A stretch of DNA of 64,000 bases from Cellulomonas sp. 73-92 (GTDB taxonomy: Bacteria; Actinomycetota; Actinomycetes; Actinomycetales; Cellulomonadaceae): positions 105,512 through 169,511 of the forward strand of contig NZ_MKTH01000024.1 in assembly GCF_001898175.1 (NCBI RefSeq). The letters run 5' to 3'. Shown here one piece after another: positions 13,482 through 22,267 of this stretch. The position numbers and the translations under genes were made by a program. The notes beneath the pieces are model-generated. The model saw nothing but the letters and a program-made list of their open reading frames with translations, was not told the DNA's origin and searched no databases. Position 1 is the first letter of the stretch; the number at the start of each line of letters is the position of its first letter.

Positions 13482-14168
13482 GTGCCCGAGGACCAGCCAC
13501 GCGTCGTCGTGGCGCGGGCTGCCGACGAGCACGGCGAGGTCGCCCTCGCGCGGCGCGGCGAGGTGGTCGAGCTCGTCGTCGACGGGGTCTTCGCGATGGA
13601 CACCGTCCACACCGCGACCGAGGCGGCGCTGGCGACCCTCGCGCTGGCGCGCGTGCCGGGCGAGGGGCTGCGGGCGGTCGTCGGCGGCCTGGGGCTCGGG
13701 TTCACGGTGCGGGCGCTGCTCGACGAGCCCCGCGTCGACCGCGTCGACGTCGTCGAGCTGCACGCGCCGCTCGTCGCCTGGGCGCGCGACGGGCTGGTGC
13801 CGTCCCTGGCCGGGGTGCTCGACGACCGACGGGTCGCCGTGCTCGTCGCGGACGTCCTCGACGCCGTCCCGGCGCTGCCGCCCGGCTCCGTCGACGTGCT
13901 GCTCCTCGACGTCGACAACGGTCCCGGCTTCCTCGTCCACCCCCGCAACGCCGCCGTCTACGGGCCGCCCTTCCTCGCCACGGCCGCCCGGGCGCTGACC
14001 GCGCGCGGGGTCGTCGCCGTCTGGTCGGCGGACCCCTCGCCCGGGCTGGCGGCCGCCCTGGCGGCGACGTGGCGCAGCGTGGAGACCGCCACGCTGCCCG
14101 TGGAGCGCGACGGCCGGGCGTTCGCCTACACCGTCTACCTCGCCGGCGGGAGCCGCTCCCCCGCGTGA
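13482..14168 (+). CDS. Spermidine-synthase-like SAM-fold protein
   Basis: 228 residues from a GTG. The Rossmann motif LRAVVGGLGLGFTVRALL at about 64-82 and the acidic VDRVDVVELHAPLVAWAR match the nucleotide-binding half of polyamine aminopropyltransferases. DVLLLDVDNGPGFL replaces the usual catalytic DxxD region. The family in actinobacteria is usually annotated spermidine synthase-like without proven polyamine activity. The N-terminal beta domain is short. Downstream is the metQNI leader; no functional link is visible. Confidence 0.72.
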   Translation: MPEDQPRVVVARAADEHGEVALARRGEVVELVVDGVFAMDTVHTATEAALATLALARVPGEGLRAVVGGLGLGFTVRALLDEPRVDRVDVVELHAPLVAWARDGLVPSLAGVLDDRRVAVLVADVLDAVPALPPGSVDVLLLDVDNGPGFLVHPRNAAVYGPPFLATAARALTARGVVAVWSADPSPGLAAALAATWRSVETATLPVERDGRAFAYTVYLAGGSRSPA

Positions 14169-14295
14169 CCGCGGACGCGGGCGTCACGTCGCGTCACGTC
14201 ACGTCACATTGGCTCACATCGTGGTCGCCGACCCCTCACCTGGGAGGACGCCGGTAACGTCCGGCGCCGTCCGCCCCTCCCTCAGGAAAACTCGC
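14169..14295 (+). other. Upstream region of the metQNI leader
   Basis: Non-coding stretch with five GTCAC units in a row (14182-14207), then GC-rich sequence. I looked for SAM-I and SAM-IV riboswitch cores here and saw none. It probably carries the promoter of the metQNI transcript, but no clear -10/-35 pair stands out. Confidence 0.35.
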
Positions 14296-14364
14296 ATGGC
14301 TCTGCACACCGCCCCGCGCACGATGCGCGTCGCGATGTGCTGCATGCGCCGGCGCCTGGCCTGA
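14296..14364 (+). CDS. Met/Cys-rich leader peptide before metQNI (22 aa)
   Basis: A complete small frame: ATG at 14296 with AGGA 8 nt upstream, 22 codons, TGA at 14362. The peptide is MALHTAPRTMRVAMCCMRRR plus Leu-Ala, with four Met and an adjacent Cys-Cys pair followed by Met and Arg. Such composition is expected for an attenuation peptide that stalls ribosomes when sulfur amino acids are short. The 142 nt to metQ contain GC-rich inverted repeats that could form alternative hairpins. Cys-responsive leader peptides are known in actinobacteria; this one is inferred. Confidence 0.55.
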   Translation: MALHTAPRTMRVAMCCMRRRLA

Positions 14365-14506
14365 GCCCACCGGCTCGTCCAGGCGCGCCCCGGCCCGGGC
14401 GGGCCGCCCTCGTCGTCCGTCGCCGTACCCGCGACGCGACCCGCGGCATCCACATGCGCCTGCCCGTGGCCTTCCCGCCTTGGAAACCACCACGAAGGGC
14501 AACCCC

Positions 14507-15418
14507 ATGAAGCGCACCCTGTCCCTGGCCCTGCTGGCCTCGCTCACCGTCGCGGCGCTCGCCGCGTGCGCGGGCGGCACGGGGGGTCGGACGACGACCG
14601 GAGCCCCGACCGACGCGGCCGCGGGCACGCCGGTCACCGTGACCGTCGGCGTCACGGACGCGAGCAAGGACTACTGGAAGGTCTTCACCGACCTTGCGGC
14701 GAAGCAGGGCATCACCGTCAAACTCCAGAACTTCACCGACTACCAGCAGCTCAACCCGATCGTGTCCCACGGCGACCTGGAGCTGAACCAGTTCCAGCAC
14801 CTGCTGTTCCTCGCGAACTACGACGTCAGCGCCAAGGCCGACCTCGTCCCGATCGGGGCCACCGCGATCTACGCGCTCGGCCTGTACACGTCCAAGGGGT
14901 ACGCGTCGCCGGCCGACATCCCCCAGGGCGGCGAGGTCGCGATCCCCAACGACCCGACGAACCAGGCGCGCGCGCTGCTCGTGCTCCAGTCCGCCCACCT
15001 CGTCAGCCTCAAGGACGGCGGCAACGCGCTGTCGACCCCGGCCGACGTGCTCCCCGGCTCGAAGGTCAAGGTCGTCCCGGTCGACGCCAACCAGACCGCG
15101 GTGCAGCTCAAGTCGCTCGACGCCGCGATCATCAACAACAACTTCGCCTACGACGCGAAGATCGACCCGACGACGGCGATCTACTCCGACCTCAAGGACC
15201 CGTCGGCCGCCGACCCGTACATCAACGTCTGGGTCGCGAAGAAGGCCGACGCCGACAACCCCGTCTACCAGAAGCTCATCGCGATCTACCACGACAAGGC
15301 CGTGACCGACGAGCTGCTCAAGGAGAACGGCGGCACCGCGCTGATCTCCGACAAGTCGCCCGCCGAGCTGCAGCAGATCCTCTCCGGCCTCGAGGACCTG
15401 GTCCGCAAGAGCTCCTGA
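14507..15418 (+). CDS. metQ: Methionine ABC transporter substrate-binding lipoprotein
   Basis: 303 residues. Signal peptide with lipobox LAAC (Cys at about 20) after a basic MKRT. The mature domain has the NlpA/MetQ features: VGVTDASKDYWKVFTDLA, LNQFQHLLFL, PLFSK-like replaced by ALGLYTSKGY, VAIPNDPTNQARALLVLQ, and AIINNNFAYDA near 205. MetQ binds methionine on the outer face of the membrane and delivers it to MetNI. First gene of metQNI, behind the leader peptide. AAGGG 8 nt before the ATG. Confidence 0.9.
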   Translation: MKRTLSLALLASLTVAALAACAGGTGGRTTTGAPTDAAAGTPVTVTVGVTDASKDYWKVFTDLAAKQGITVKLQNFTDYQQLNPIVSHGDLELNQFQHLLFLANYDVSAKADLVPIGATAIYALGLYTSKGYASPADIPQGGEVAIPNDPTNQARALLVLQSAHLVSLKDGGNALSTPADVLPGSKVKVVPVDANQTAVQLKSLDAAIINNNFAYDAKIDPTTAIYSDLKDPSAADPYINVWVAKKADADNPVYQKLIAIYHDKAVTDELLKENGGTALISDKSPAELQQILSGLEDLVRKSS

Positions 15419-15492
15419 GCGACCGCGGTCCCCGGGGTCCGGCGCCCCGGGGATCTGCCGTGTCCAGGGTCCGACGAAAGGGTGGTGCCGCC

Positions 15493-16545
15493 GTGGCGGC
15501 GATGGTGGAGCTGCGGGACGTGACGAAGGACTTCGTCGACGGCCCCCGCACGGTGCGCGCGGTCGACGGCGTCTCGCTCGACGTCGAGCGCGGCGAGGTG
15601 TTCGGCGTCATCGGCTCGTCGGGCGCCGGCAAGAGCACGCTGGTACGGCTGGTCAACGCGCTCGAGCGCCCGACGAGCGGGAGCGTCGCGGTCGGGGGCA
15701 CGACGATCTCCGACCTGCCTGAGCGGCGGCTGCAGCCGGTGCGGGCGGGCATCGGGTTCATCTTCCAGCAGTTCAACCTGCTGTCGTCGCGCTCGGTGGC
15801 GGGCAACGTGGCGTACCCGCTGGCGGTCGCGGGGTGGCCGAAGGACCGGCGCCGCGCGCGCGTGGCGGAGCTGCTCGACTTCGTCGGGCTCACCGACAAG
15901 GCCGACCGGAGGCCGGGCGAGCTCTCGGGCGGGCAGAAGCAGCGCGTCGGCATCGCCCGCGCGCTGGCCACCTCCCCCGCGCTGCTCCTGGCCGACGAGG
16001 CGACGAGCGCGCTCGACCCCGAGACGACGAAGGACGTGCTCGACCTGCTGCGGCGCGCGAACGAGGAGCTCGGGGTGACGATCGTGCTCATCACGCACGA
16101 GATGTCCGTGGTGAGCTACCTGGCCCACCGGGTGGCCGTGATGGACGCCGGCGCGCTCGTCGAGCTCGGCGACGTCTACGACATCTTCGCCTCGCCGCGG
16201 CGGCCGATCACCCGGCGGTTCATCGCCACCGCCCTCCACGACCGGCCGCGGCCCGACGCCCTCGAGCGGCTGCGCTCGCGCCACGCGGGGCGCATCGTCA
16301 CGGTCGCGGTCGCCGAGGGCCGGGCGTCGACGACCTACCTGGCCGACCGATGGCTCGCCCACGGCCTGCGCGCCGAGATCGTCTTCGGCGGCGTCACCGA
16401 GGTCGCCGCCAAGCCGCTGGGGTCGCTGACGTTCGAGCTCGTCGGCGAGGGGCGCGCGGTCGAGGCCGCGATCGCCGACGTGCGGTCGCGGACCGAGGTC
16501 GTCGACCACGGCACGGCGGCCGACCCGAAGGACGGTGACCTCTGA
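15493..16545 (+). CDS. metN: Methionine ABC transporter ATP-binding protein
   Basis: About 350 residues; GTG at 15493 chosen for AAAGGG upstream, with ATG at 15502 and GTG at 15460 as alternatives. Walker A GSSGAGKST, Q-loop IFQQFNLL, signature LSGGQKQR, Walker B LLLADEATSALD, and H-loop ITHEMSVV. The C-terminal 90 residues form the NIL/ACT-like domain that senses methionine in MetN. The stop overlaps the permease start (TGATG). Energises uptake by MetI. Confidence 0.92.
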   Translation: MAAMVELRDVTKDFVDGPRTVRAVDGVSLDVERGEVFGVIGSSGAGKSTLVRLVNALERPTSGSVAVGGTTISDLPERRLQPVRAGIGFIFQQFNLLSSRSVAGNVAYPLAVAGWPKDRRRARVAELLDFVGLTDKADRRPGELSGGQKQRVGIARALATSPALLLADEATSALDPETTKDVLDLLRRANEELGVTIVLITHEMSVVSYLAHRVAVMDAGALVELGDVYDIFASPRRPITRRFIATALHDRPRPDALERLRSRHAGRIVTVAVAEGRASTTYLADRWLAHGLRAEIVFGGVTEVAAKPLGSLTFELVGEGRAVEAAIADVRSRTEVVDHGTAADPKDGDL

Positions 16546-17201
16546 TGGACTGGACGGAGCTCGGACCGTCGTTCGCGCTGGCGGTCGGCCAGACCCTCTA
16601 CATGACGAGCATCTCGCTCGTCATCGGCGGGCTGCTCGGCCTCGCCCTCGGCGTCGCCCTCTACGTGACGCGGCCGCGGAACCTGTGGCCGAACCGCGCG
16701 GTGGCCGCCGTCCTCAACGTGCTCGTCAACGTCGTGCGGCCGATCCCGTTCATCATCTTCGTCACGGCCATCCAGCCCGTGGCGATCGCCATCGCGGGCA
16801 AGAGCTACGGGCCGAACTACGCGATCGTCGCGATGTCGGCGATGGCGACCTTCGGCACGTCGCGCATCGTCGAGCAGAACCTCGTCGCGCTGGACCCCGG
16901 AGTGGTGGAGGCCGCCCGCGCGATGGGTGCGGGGCGGCTGCGCACCATCCTCACCGTCGTCATCCCCGAGGCGCTCGGCCCCCTCATCCTCGGCTACACG
17001 TTCGTGTTCGTCGCGGTCGTCGACATGTCGGCGGTCGTCGGGGTGGTGGCAGCCGGCGGCCTCGGCGAGTTCGCGCTCGTCTACGGCTACCAGCGCTACA
17101 ACTACGCGGTCACGTGGATCGCGGTGGCGGCGATCGTCCTCATCGTCCAGCTCGCGCAGCTGCTCGGGAGCACGCTCGCCCGACGGGTGCTGCGCCGGTA
17201 G
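16545..17201 (+). CDS. metI: Methionine ABC transporter permease
   Basis: 218 residues, about five or six membrane spans. The EAA-type coupling motif is EAARAMGAGRLRTILTVVIP at about 122-141, which docks on MetN. Length and motif are those of MetI. ATG overlaps the metN stop, so the two subunits are translationally coupled. Last gene of the operon; a GC palindrome follows. Confidence 0.92.
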   Translation: MDWTELGPSFALAVGQTLYMTSISLVIGGLLGLALGVALYVTRPRNLWPNRAVAAVLNVLVNVVRPIPFIIFVTAIQPVAIAIAGKSYGPNYAIVAMSAMATFGTSRIVEQNLVALDPGVVEAARAMGAGRLRTILTVVIPEALGPLILGYTFVFVAVVDMSAVVGVVAAGGLGEFALVYGYQRYNYAVTWIAVAAIVLIVQLAQLLGSTLARRVLRR

Positions 17202-17205
17202 CCCG

Positions 17206-17219
17206 CCCGCCGCGGCGGG
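17206..17219. terminator. GC palindrome between convergent genes
   Basis: CCCGCCGCGGCGGG, a perfect palindrome, starts 5 nt after the metI stop and stands between metI and the convergent hydrolase gene. Flanking GCC/GGC extend the stem. No T-tract follows, as is usual in GC-rich actinobacteria, so it is a plausible bidirectional terminator only. Confidence 0.4.
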
Positions 17220-17288
17220 GCCGGGCGCCGACCCGACGACGCGCGGCTCGGGCACGCTCGGTGCCGCCCTCGCGGGCGCTCGCGGCGG

Positions 17289-17849
17289 TCAGGCCGGGGT
17301 GCCGAACTGGACGTCCGCGGCGGCGACCGTCCCCGCCGTCCGGCCCGGCGCGCGCTGGAAGCTCCAGTACAGGTTCGTGTGCGCGATGACCTGGTCGACC
17401 GGCGGCGCGCCCCAGGGCGACTTGTCGCCCGCGGTGTGCGCGTCGGAGACCAGGGTGGCGTCGTACCCCCGGGTGAAGGCGCCGTGCAGCGTCGAGCGGA
17501 CGCAGGCGTCGGTCTCGGCGCCGGTGACGACGAGCCGTCCCACGCCCAGGCCGGCCAGCACCGACTCCATGGTGGTGTCCTCGAACGCGTCGCCGTACGC
17601 CTTCTCGACGATCGGCTCGCCGTCCGCCGGGACCAGCTCCGGCACGATCTGCCAGCCGTCGCTGCCGACGACGAGCTCGTCGTCGTGGTGACGCACCCAG
17701 ACCACGGGAACGCCCTGCGCCCGCGCCTTCCCGAGCACGGTGAGGATGTTGGCGACGACCTCGTCGCGCCGGTAGGCGCCGCCCACGACGTCGTTCTGGA
17801 CGTCGATGACGACGACCGCGGTTCCCGGCCGGTCCTGGAGCGTGGTCAC
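17289..17849 (-). CDS. Isochorismatase-family cysteine hydrolase
   Basis: 186 residues. Catalytic triad candidates: Asp16 in VVVIDVQND, Lys in VEKAYGDAF, Cys in TGAETDACVRST, with the cis-peptide region VVTGAETD. Substrates in this family include isochorismate, nicotinamide and N-carbamoyl compounds. Sequence and context do not decide among them. Stands alone, divergent to nothing obvious, between metI and dnaG. Confidence 0.82.
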   Translation of the reverse strand: MTTLQDRPGTAVVVIDVQNDVVGGAYRRDEVVANILTVLGKARAQGVPVVWVRHHDDELVVGSDGWQIVPELVPADGEPIVEKAYGDAFEDTTMESVLAGLGVGRLVVTGAETDACVRSTLHGAFTRGYDATLVSDAHTAGDKSPWGAPPVDQVIAHTNLYWSFQRAPGRTAGTVAAADVQFGTPA

Positions 17850-17918
17850 GATGGTTCCCCTCTCGGTGCGGACCGGACCACCGTAGGCGCGCCCACCGAC
17901 ACGCCGCGCCCGGGAGGC

Positions 17919-20030
17919 TCAGGCGCTCTCGCGCAGGGTCCGGCGCCGCCCCTCGAGGCCGACGAGCTCGGCGAACGTCGCGCCGTAGGCCGCGTCGTCC
18001 TCCGGCATGCGCTGCAGGCGGCCCCGCACCTCGGCGATGCGGCGCGTCAGCCCGATCTCCAGCAGCCGGCGCACGACCCCCCGCACGTAGTCGCCCAGGG
18101 CGTCGGGACGGTCCTCCGGCAGCGGGGCGACGGCCAGCTCGGTGACCAGCGGACGCACCGGCTCGGCCGCCTCCTCCAGCACCCGGCCCACCCAGGCCGT
18201 GGCGTTGCCCCCCTCGGCGACGAGCCGGCGCCCCTCGGCCGGGCCTCCCGCGGCCATGACCGCCTCGTGCACGGCACGGTAGGCGGGGGCCGCGAACGCG
18301 TCCGCGCCCAGGTCGTCGGCGTCGAGGGGCACGAGCAAGGGCGCCTGCAGCAGCACCTCCAGGGTGGTGCGCTCGACCTGCGCGACGGGGTCGCGACGGT
18401 CGGGGACGGGCATCCGTCCCCCCGCCGGCGCGGCCTCGTCGGGCCACGCCTGGCTCGTCGGACGCCCGCCCGCCACCGGGGCGCCCGCCGGACGGCCGGC
18501 GCCCGACGATCGGGGGCCGACCGGGCCTGACGACGGTCCGCGGGACCCGTCCGCCCGCCCGCCCGGCCCGCCGGACGAGGGTCCACGCGAGAGCGCCCCC
18601 GGCCCACCGGGCGCCGTGCGCCCGTCCGGCCCGGCCGGCCTCGTCGTGCCCGCCGCGCCGCGTCCGGACCGCACGGCCGCGGTGACGGCCTCGCGCACCT
18701 GCCGCTCGTCGGCCATCCCCAGCCAGCCCGCCAGCTCGCGCGTGTACTCGGGCCGCAGCGCGTTGTCCCGGATCGAGGCGACCACGGGCGCCGCCGCCCG
18801 CAGCGCCCCGATGCGCCCCTCGACCGTCGACAGGTCGTAGGCCGCCAGCGTCGAGCGGATGACGAACTCGAACAGCGGCTGCCGGCCTGCCACCAGCGCG
18901 CGCACCGCGTCCGGCCCCTGCGCCTGGCGCAGCTCGCACGGGTCCATCCCCGAGTCGGCGACCGCGACGAACGTCTGCGCCGAGAACGACTGGTCCTCGC
19001 CGAAGGCCCGCAGCGCCGCCTTCTGACCCGCCGCGTCCCCGTCGAACGTGAAGACGACCGCCCCGCCGACGGACTCCCCCGAGGCGAGCTGCACGCCGCC
19101 GGCTCCCCCGGCGTCCCCCATGAGGCGCCGGACGATCCGCGCGTGCTCCGACCCGAAGGCCGTGCCGCACGTCGCCACCGCGGTGCGCACGCCCGACAGG
19201 TGCATCGCCATGACGTCCGTGTAGCCCTCGACGACGACGACCTGCTTCTCCTTCGAGATCTCGCGCTTGGCCAGGTCGATCGCGTAGAGCACGTGCGACT
19301 TGCGGTAGAGCGCCGTCTCGGGGGTGTTGAGGTACTTCGGCCCCTGGTCCTCGTCGAAGAGGCGGCGCGCGCCGAACCCGACGGTCTCGCCGGTGACCTC
19401 GCGGATGGGCCACACCAGGCGGCCCCGGAACCGGTCGTAGACGCCGCGCTGGCCCTGCGAGACGAGGCCCGACGCGACGAGCTCGGCCTCGGTGAAGCCG
19501 CGCCCGCGCAGGTGCCGCGTCAGGGCGTCCCAGCCCTGCGGCGCGAAGCCGACGCCGAAGTCGTCGGCCGCCGCCCGGTCGAAGCCGCGGGCGGACAGGA
19601 ACGAGCGCCCCGCCGCGGCGGCCGCCGTGGCGAGCTGCTCACGGTAGAACTCCTCCGCGACCTTGTGGGCGTCGAGCAGCCGGCGACGACGGCCCGGCTC
19701 GTCGCCGGGGCGCGGCGGCCCGCCCTCCTCGTACCGCAGCGTCAGCCCGATCGTCGAGGCGAGGTACTCGACGGCCTCCGAGAAGCCGAGCCCGTCGATC
19801 TTCTGCACGAACGCGATGACGTCGCCGCCCTCGCCGCAGCCGAAGCAGTGGTACCGGCCCACCTGGGGGCGCACGTGGAAGGACGGCGACTTCTCGTCGT
19901 GGAACGGGCACAGCCCCTTGAGCGAGCCGACGCCGGCCGGCTTCAGCGCGACGTGCTGGCCGACGACCTCCTCGATCCGCACACGCTCGCGGACCGCCTC
20001 CACGTCCTCCCGCCGGATGCGACCCGCCAC
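17919..20030 (-). CDS. dnaG: DNA primase
   Basis: 703 residues from a GTG. The N-terminal CHC2 zinc finger has CPFH at 41-44 and CFGC at 62-65. The TOPRIM core shows VVVEGYTDVMAMHLSG and TFDGDAAGQ. A Pro/Gly-rich linker at about 450-545 leads to the C-terminal DnaB-binding domain. It makes RNA primers at the replication fork. The linker is longer than in E. coli DnaG, as usual in actinobacteria. dgt lies 69 nt upstream on the same strand, a conserved actinobacterial pair. Confidence 0.95.
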   Translation of the reverse strand: MAGRIRREDVEAVRERVRIEEVVGQHVALKPAGVGSLKGLCPFHDEKSPSFHVRPQVGRYHCFGCGEGGDVIAFVQKIDGLGFSEAVEYLASTIGLTLRYEEGGPPRPGDEPGRRRRLLDAHKVAEEFYREQLATAAAAAGRSFLSARGFDRAAADDFGVGFAPQGWDALTRHLRGRGFTEAELVASGLVSQGQRGVYDRFRGRLVWPIREVTGETVGFGARRLFDEDQGPKYLNTPETALYRKSHVLYAIDLAKREISKEKQVVVVEGYTDVMAMHLSGVRTAVATCGTAFGSEHARIVRRLMGDAGGAGGVQLASGESVGGAVVFTFDGDAAGQKAALRAFGEDQSFSAQTFVAVADSGMDPCELRQAQGPDAVRALVAGRQPLFEFVIRSTLAAYDLSTVEGRIGALRAAAPVVASIRDNALRPEYTRELAGWLGMADERQVREAVTAAVRSGRGAAGTTRPAGPDGRTAPGGPGALSRGPSSGGPGGRADGSRGPSSGPVGPRSSGAGRPAGAPVAGGRPTSQAWPDEAAPAGGRMPVPDRRDPVAQVERTTLEVLLQAPLLVPLDADDLGADAFAAPAYRAVHEAVMAAGGPAEGRRLVAEGGNATAWVGRVLEEAAEPVRPLVTELAVAPLPEDRPDALGDYVRGVVRRLLEIGLTRRIAEVRGRLQRMPEDDAAYGATFAELVGLEGRRRTLRESA

Positions 20031-20098
20031 GGGCGCAGTCTAGGTCGCCGGGGGGACGCGCCCCGGCCGTCCGCCCGGGTCAGGGGCGCACGCCTGCC

Positions 20099-21391
20099 TC
20101 AGCGGCGGGGCGAGAGCAGCCGCGCGTGCCAGACGCCCGCCGACACGTCCGTCAGGGAGGCCACCTGGTCGACGACCACACGCAGCCGCGCGGCGTCGTC
20201 GGGCGCGGCCGCCCAGTCCGCCGCGAACGGCGGCTCCAGCGCCAGCGGGGCACGCTCGCCGAGCACGCGCACCAGGTCGGTGAGCATCTCGCGCTGCCGG
20301 GCGTAGAGAGGCTCGAGCTCCCGCGGGGCCATGACGTAGGCCACCGCGAGCCCCTTGAGCACCAGGATCTCCGCGACCGTCGTCGCCGGCACGACGAGGT
20401 TCGCGGCGTACCGCGTCAGCGGTCCGGGACCGTAGGCCTCCCGCGTGGCGCGCTGCGCGGCCTTGGCGAACCGGCCGATGAGCTGGCTGGTCGCGTCCTT
20501 GAGCACCGCGAGCGCGGCGCGCGAGCCGTCGAAGCCGGGCTGCCACAGCTCGGCGCGCACCAGGCGGTCCATCGCCGCGTGCAGGCCGTCGGCGTCGATC
20601 TCGTCGCCGTACCAGGCCTGCACCGCCTCGACCACGCGGGCCCGCTCGTCGTCCTCCTGGAGCACCGCCAGGTCGAAGCGGCCGCCGACCACGGCGTCCT
20701 CGACGTCGTGCACGGAGTACGAGATGTCGTCGGCCAGGTCCATCACCTGCGCCTCGAGGCACTTGCGCCCGTCCGGCGCACCGTCGCGCAGCCACGTGAA
20801 GATCTCGAGGTCGTCCTCGTAGACGCCGAACTTGTGCGTGGGCCGCCCGCTGGCCGCGCTGAGGGGGCCCGCGCCGAACCGCCAGGGGTACTTCACCGAC
20901 GCGTCGAGGCTGGCGCGCGTGAGGTTGAGCCCGACCGGCCGGCCGTCCGACGAGAACACCTTCGGCTCCAGGCGCGTCAGCAGCCGCAGGGTCTGGGCGT
21001 TGCCCTCGAAACCGCCGATGCCCTTGGCCGCCGCGGCGAGCGCCCGCTCCCCGTTGTGGCCGAAGGGCGGATGGCCCAGGTCGTGCGCGAGGCACGCGGT
21101 GTCGACGACGTCGGGGTCGCAGCCCAGGGCCTTGCCGAGCTCCCGACCGATCTGCGCGACCTCGAGCGTGTGCGTCAGGCGGGTGCGGACGAAGTCGTCG
21201 GACGCCGGGCCGAGCACCTGGGTCTTCGCCCCGAGGCGGCGCAGGGCCGACGAGTGGACGATGCGCGCGCGGTCGCGCTCGAACTGCGTGCGGCTGCGGT
21301 TCTTGTGGCCCTCGCGCACCCAGCGCTCGCGGTCGGCGTCGCCGTAGGCCGACGCGTCGCCCGCCCGGGGAGACTTGTCGGCACGCGCCAC
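20099..21391 (-). CDS. dgt: Deoxyguanosinetriphosphate triphosphohydrolase-like protein
   Basis: 430 residues from a GTG. HD-superfamily metal ligands: His in TRLTHTLEVAQ, His-Asp in CLAHDLGHPPFGHNGE, and a later Asp in MDLADDISYSVHD. The family hydrolyses dNTPs to nucleoside and triphosphate and helps control dNTP pools. Upstream of dnaG in the same direction, so probably co-transcribed with it. Confidence 0.9.
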   Translation of the reverse strand: MARADKSPRAGDASAYGDADRERWVREGHKNRSRTQFERDRARIVHSSALRRLGAKTQVLGPASDDFVRTRLTHTLEVAQIGRELGKALGCDPDVVDTACLAHDLGHPPFGHNGERALAAAAKGIGGFEGNAQTLRLLTRLEPKVFSSDGRPVGLNLTRASLDASVKYPWRFGAGPLSAASGRPTHKFGVYEDDLEIFTWLRDGAPDGRKCLEAQVMDLADDISYSVHDVEDAVVGGRFDLAVLQEDDERARVVEAVQAWYGDEIDADGLHAAMDRLVRAELWQPGFDGSRAALAVLKDATSQLIGRFAKAAQRATREAYGPGPLTRYAANLVVPATTVAEILVLKGLAVAYVMAPRELEPLYARQREMLTDLVRVLGERAPLALEPPFAADWAAAPDDAARLRVVVDQVASLTDVSAGVWHARLLSPRR

Positions 21392-21400
21392 GCCGCCAGC

Positions 21401-22174
21401 CTATCGAGCGGCCGGGTCGTCCCAGCCCAGTCGCCGGCGCACCGCCGCGACCCCCGCCGCCGGCCACTCCGGCTCGGCCGCGAACCACCGCTCGGCGAGG
21501 TCGAGCAGGCGCCGCGCGCACGGCTCGACGTCCTCGCGGCAGGCCGCCGCCAGCGCCGCGGCGTGCGCGGGGTAGGCGCGCTCGACGCGGCGCGTCGGGT
21601 CCAGGGGGTCCAGCACCGCCTCGTCGGCCGGCGGGCGCAGGAGCCGGAGGGCGACGAGCACCTCACCGACGGCCAGCTCGCGCACGAACCGTCCCGCCGA
21701 GACGAGCTCGCCCCGGCGGGCGCGGCCCACGCCGACGAGCAGCCGGCCGCACAGCATCGCGAGCGCGCGCCGCGCCGGCTCGCGGCCGGGCCCGGGGGGC
21801 GCCACGGTGATCGCCGCGACCGCCTCGGCGACCCCGCCGCGGTCGAGGACCACCCGGGCCTGGGTCGCCCGGAACACCGTCAGATCGGCCGGCGAGGCGA
21901 CGGCGAGCTCGACGTAGGAACCGTCGGCGAAGACGACCGCGCGGCCGTGCTCCGTCTCGCGCGCGACGACGGCGATGTCCTCGTGGCCCGGCAGCCACGA
22001 CAGGTTCTCGCGGTAGCGCTCCTGGGCCCCCTCGTCGACGACGAGCCACAGGTCGACGTCGCTCCACTCGTCGGCCCGCGCGGTGTCGGCGGCGGAGCCG
22101 AGCAGCACCACGCCCGCCACGTCCGGCTGCTGCGCCACCCCCGCCACCAGGGCGTCCACGTCCACGATCCTCAC
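21401..22174 (-). CDS. Nucleotidyltransferase-domain protein
   Basis: 257 residues from a GTG. The Pol-beta-type signature is LLGSAADTARADEWSDVDLW at about 24-43, with the GS and DxD elements; a third acidic residue is likely in SYVELAV. The C-terminal half is helical. It resembles aminoglycoside-type or MNT-fold transferases, but the substrate cannot be told. It ends 9 nt upstream of the dgt start and may be in the same transcript. Confidence 0.75.
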   Translation of the reverse strand: MRIVDVDALVAGVAQQPDVAGVVLLGSAADTARADEWSDVDLWLVVDEGAQERYRENLSWLPGHEDIAVVARETEHGRAVVFADGSYVELAVASPADLTVFRATQARVVLDRGGVAEAVAAITVAPPGPGREPARRALAMLCGRLLVGVGRARRGELVSAGRFVRELAVGEVLVALRLLRPPADEAVLDPLDPTRRVERAYPAHAAALAAACREDVEPCARRLLDLAERWFAAEPEWPAAGVAAVRRRLGWDDPAAR

Positions 22175-22267
22175 GGTTGAGCTCCCCTCTCTCGTCGTCC
22201 GATCCCGCCGCGCGACGGTCCGGGCGGGTTCCCTGCGGCCGTCACCGAGGCCGCCGGCACGGCCCGT

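Noticed and set aside
14169..14506. SAM riboswitch before metQ
   Set aside because: No recognisable SAM-I or SAM-IV core; the leader peptide explains the region better.
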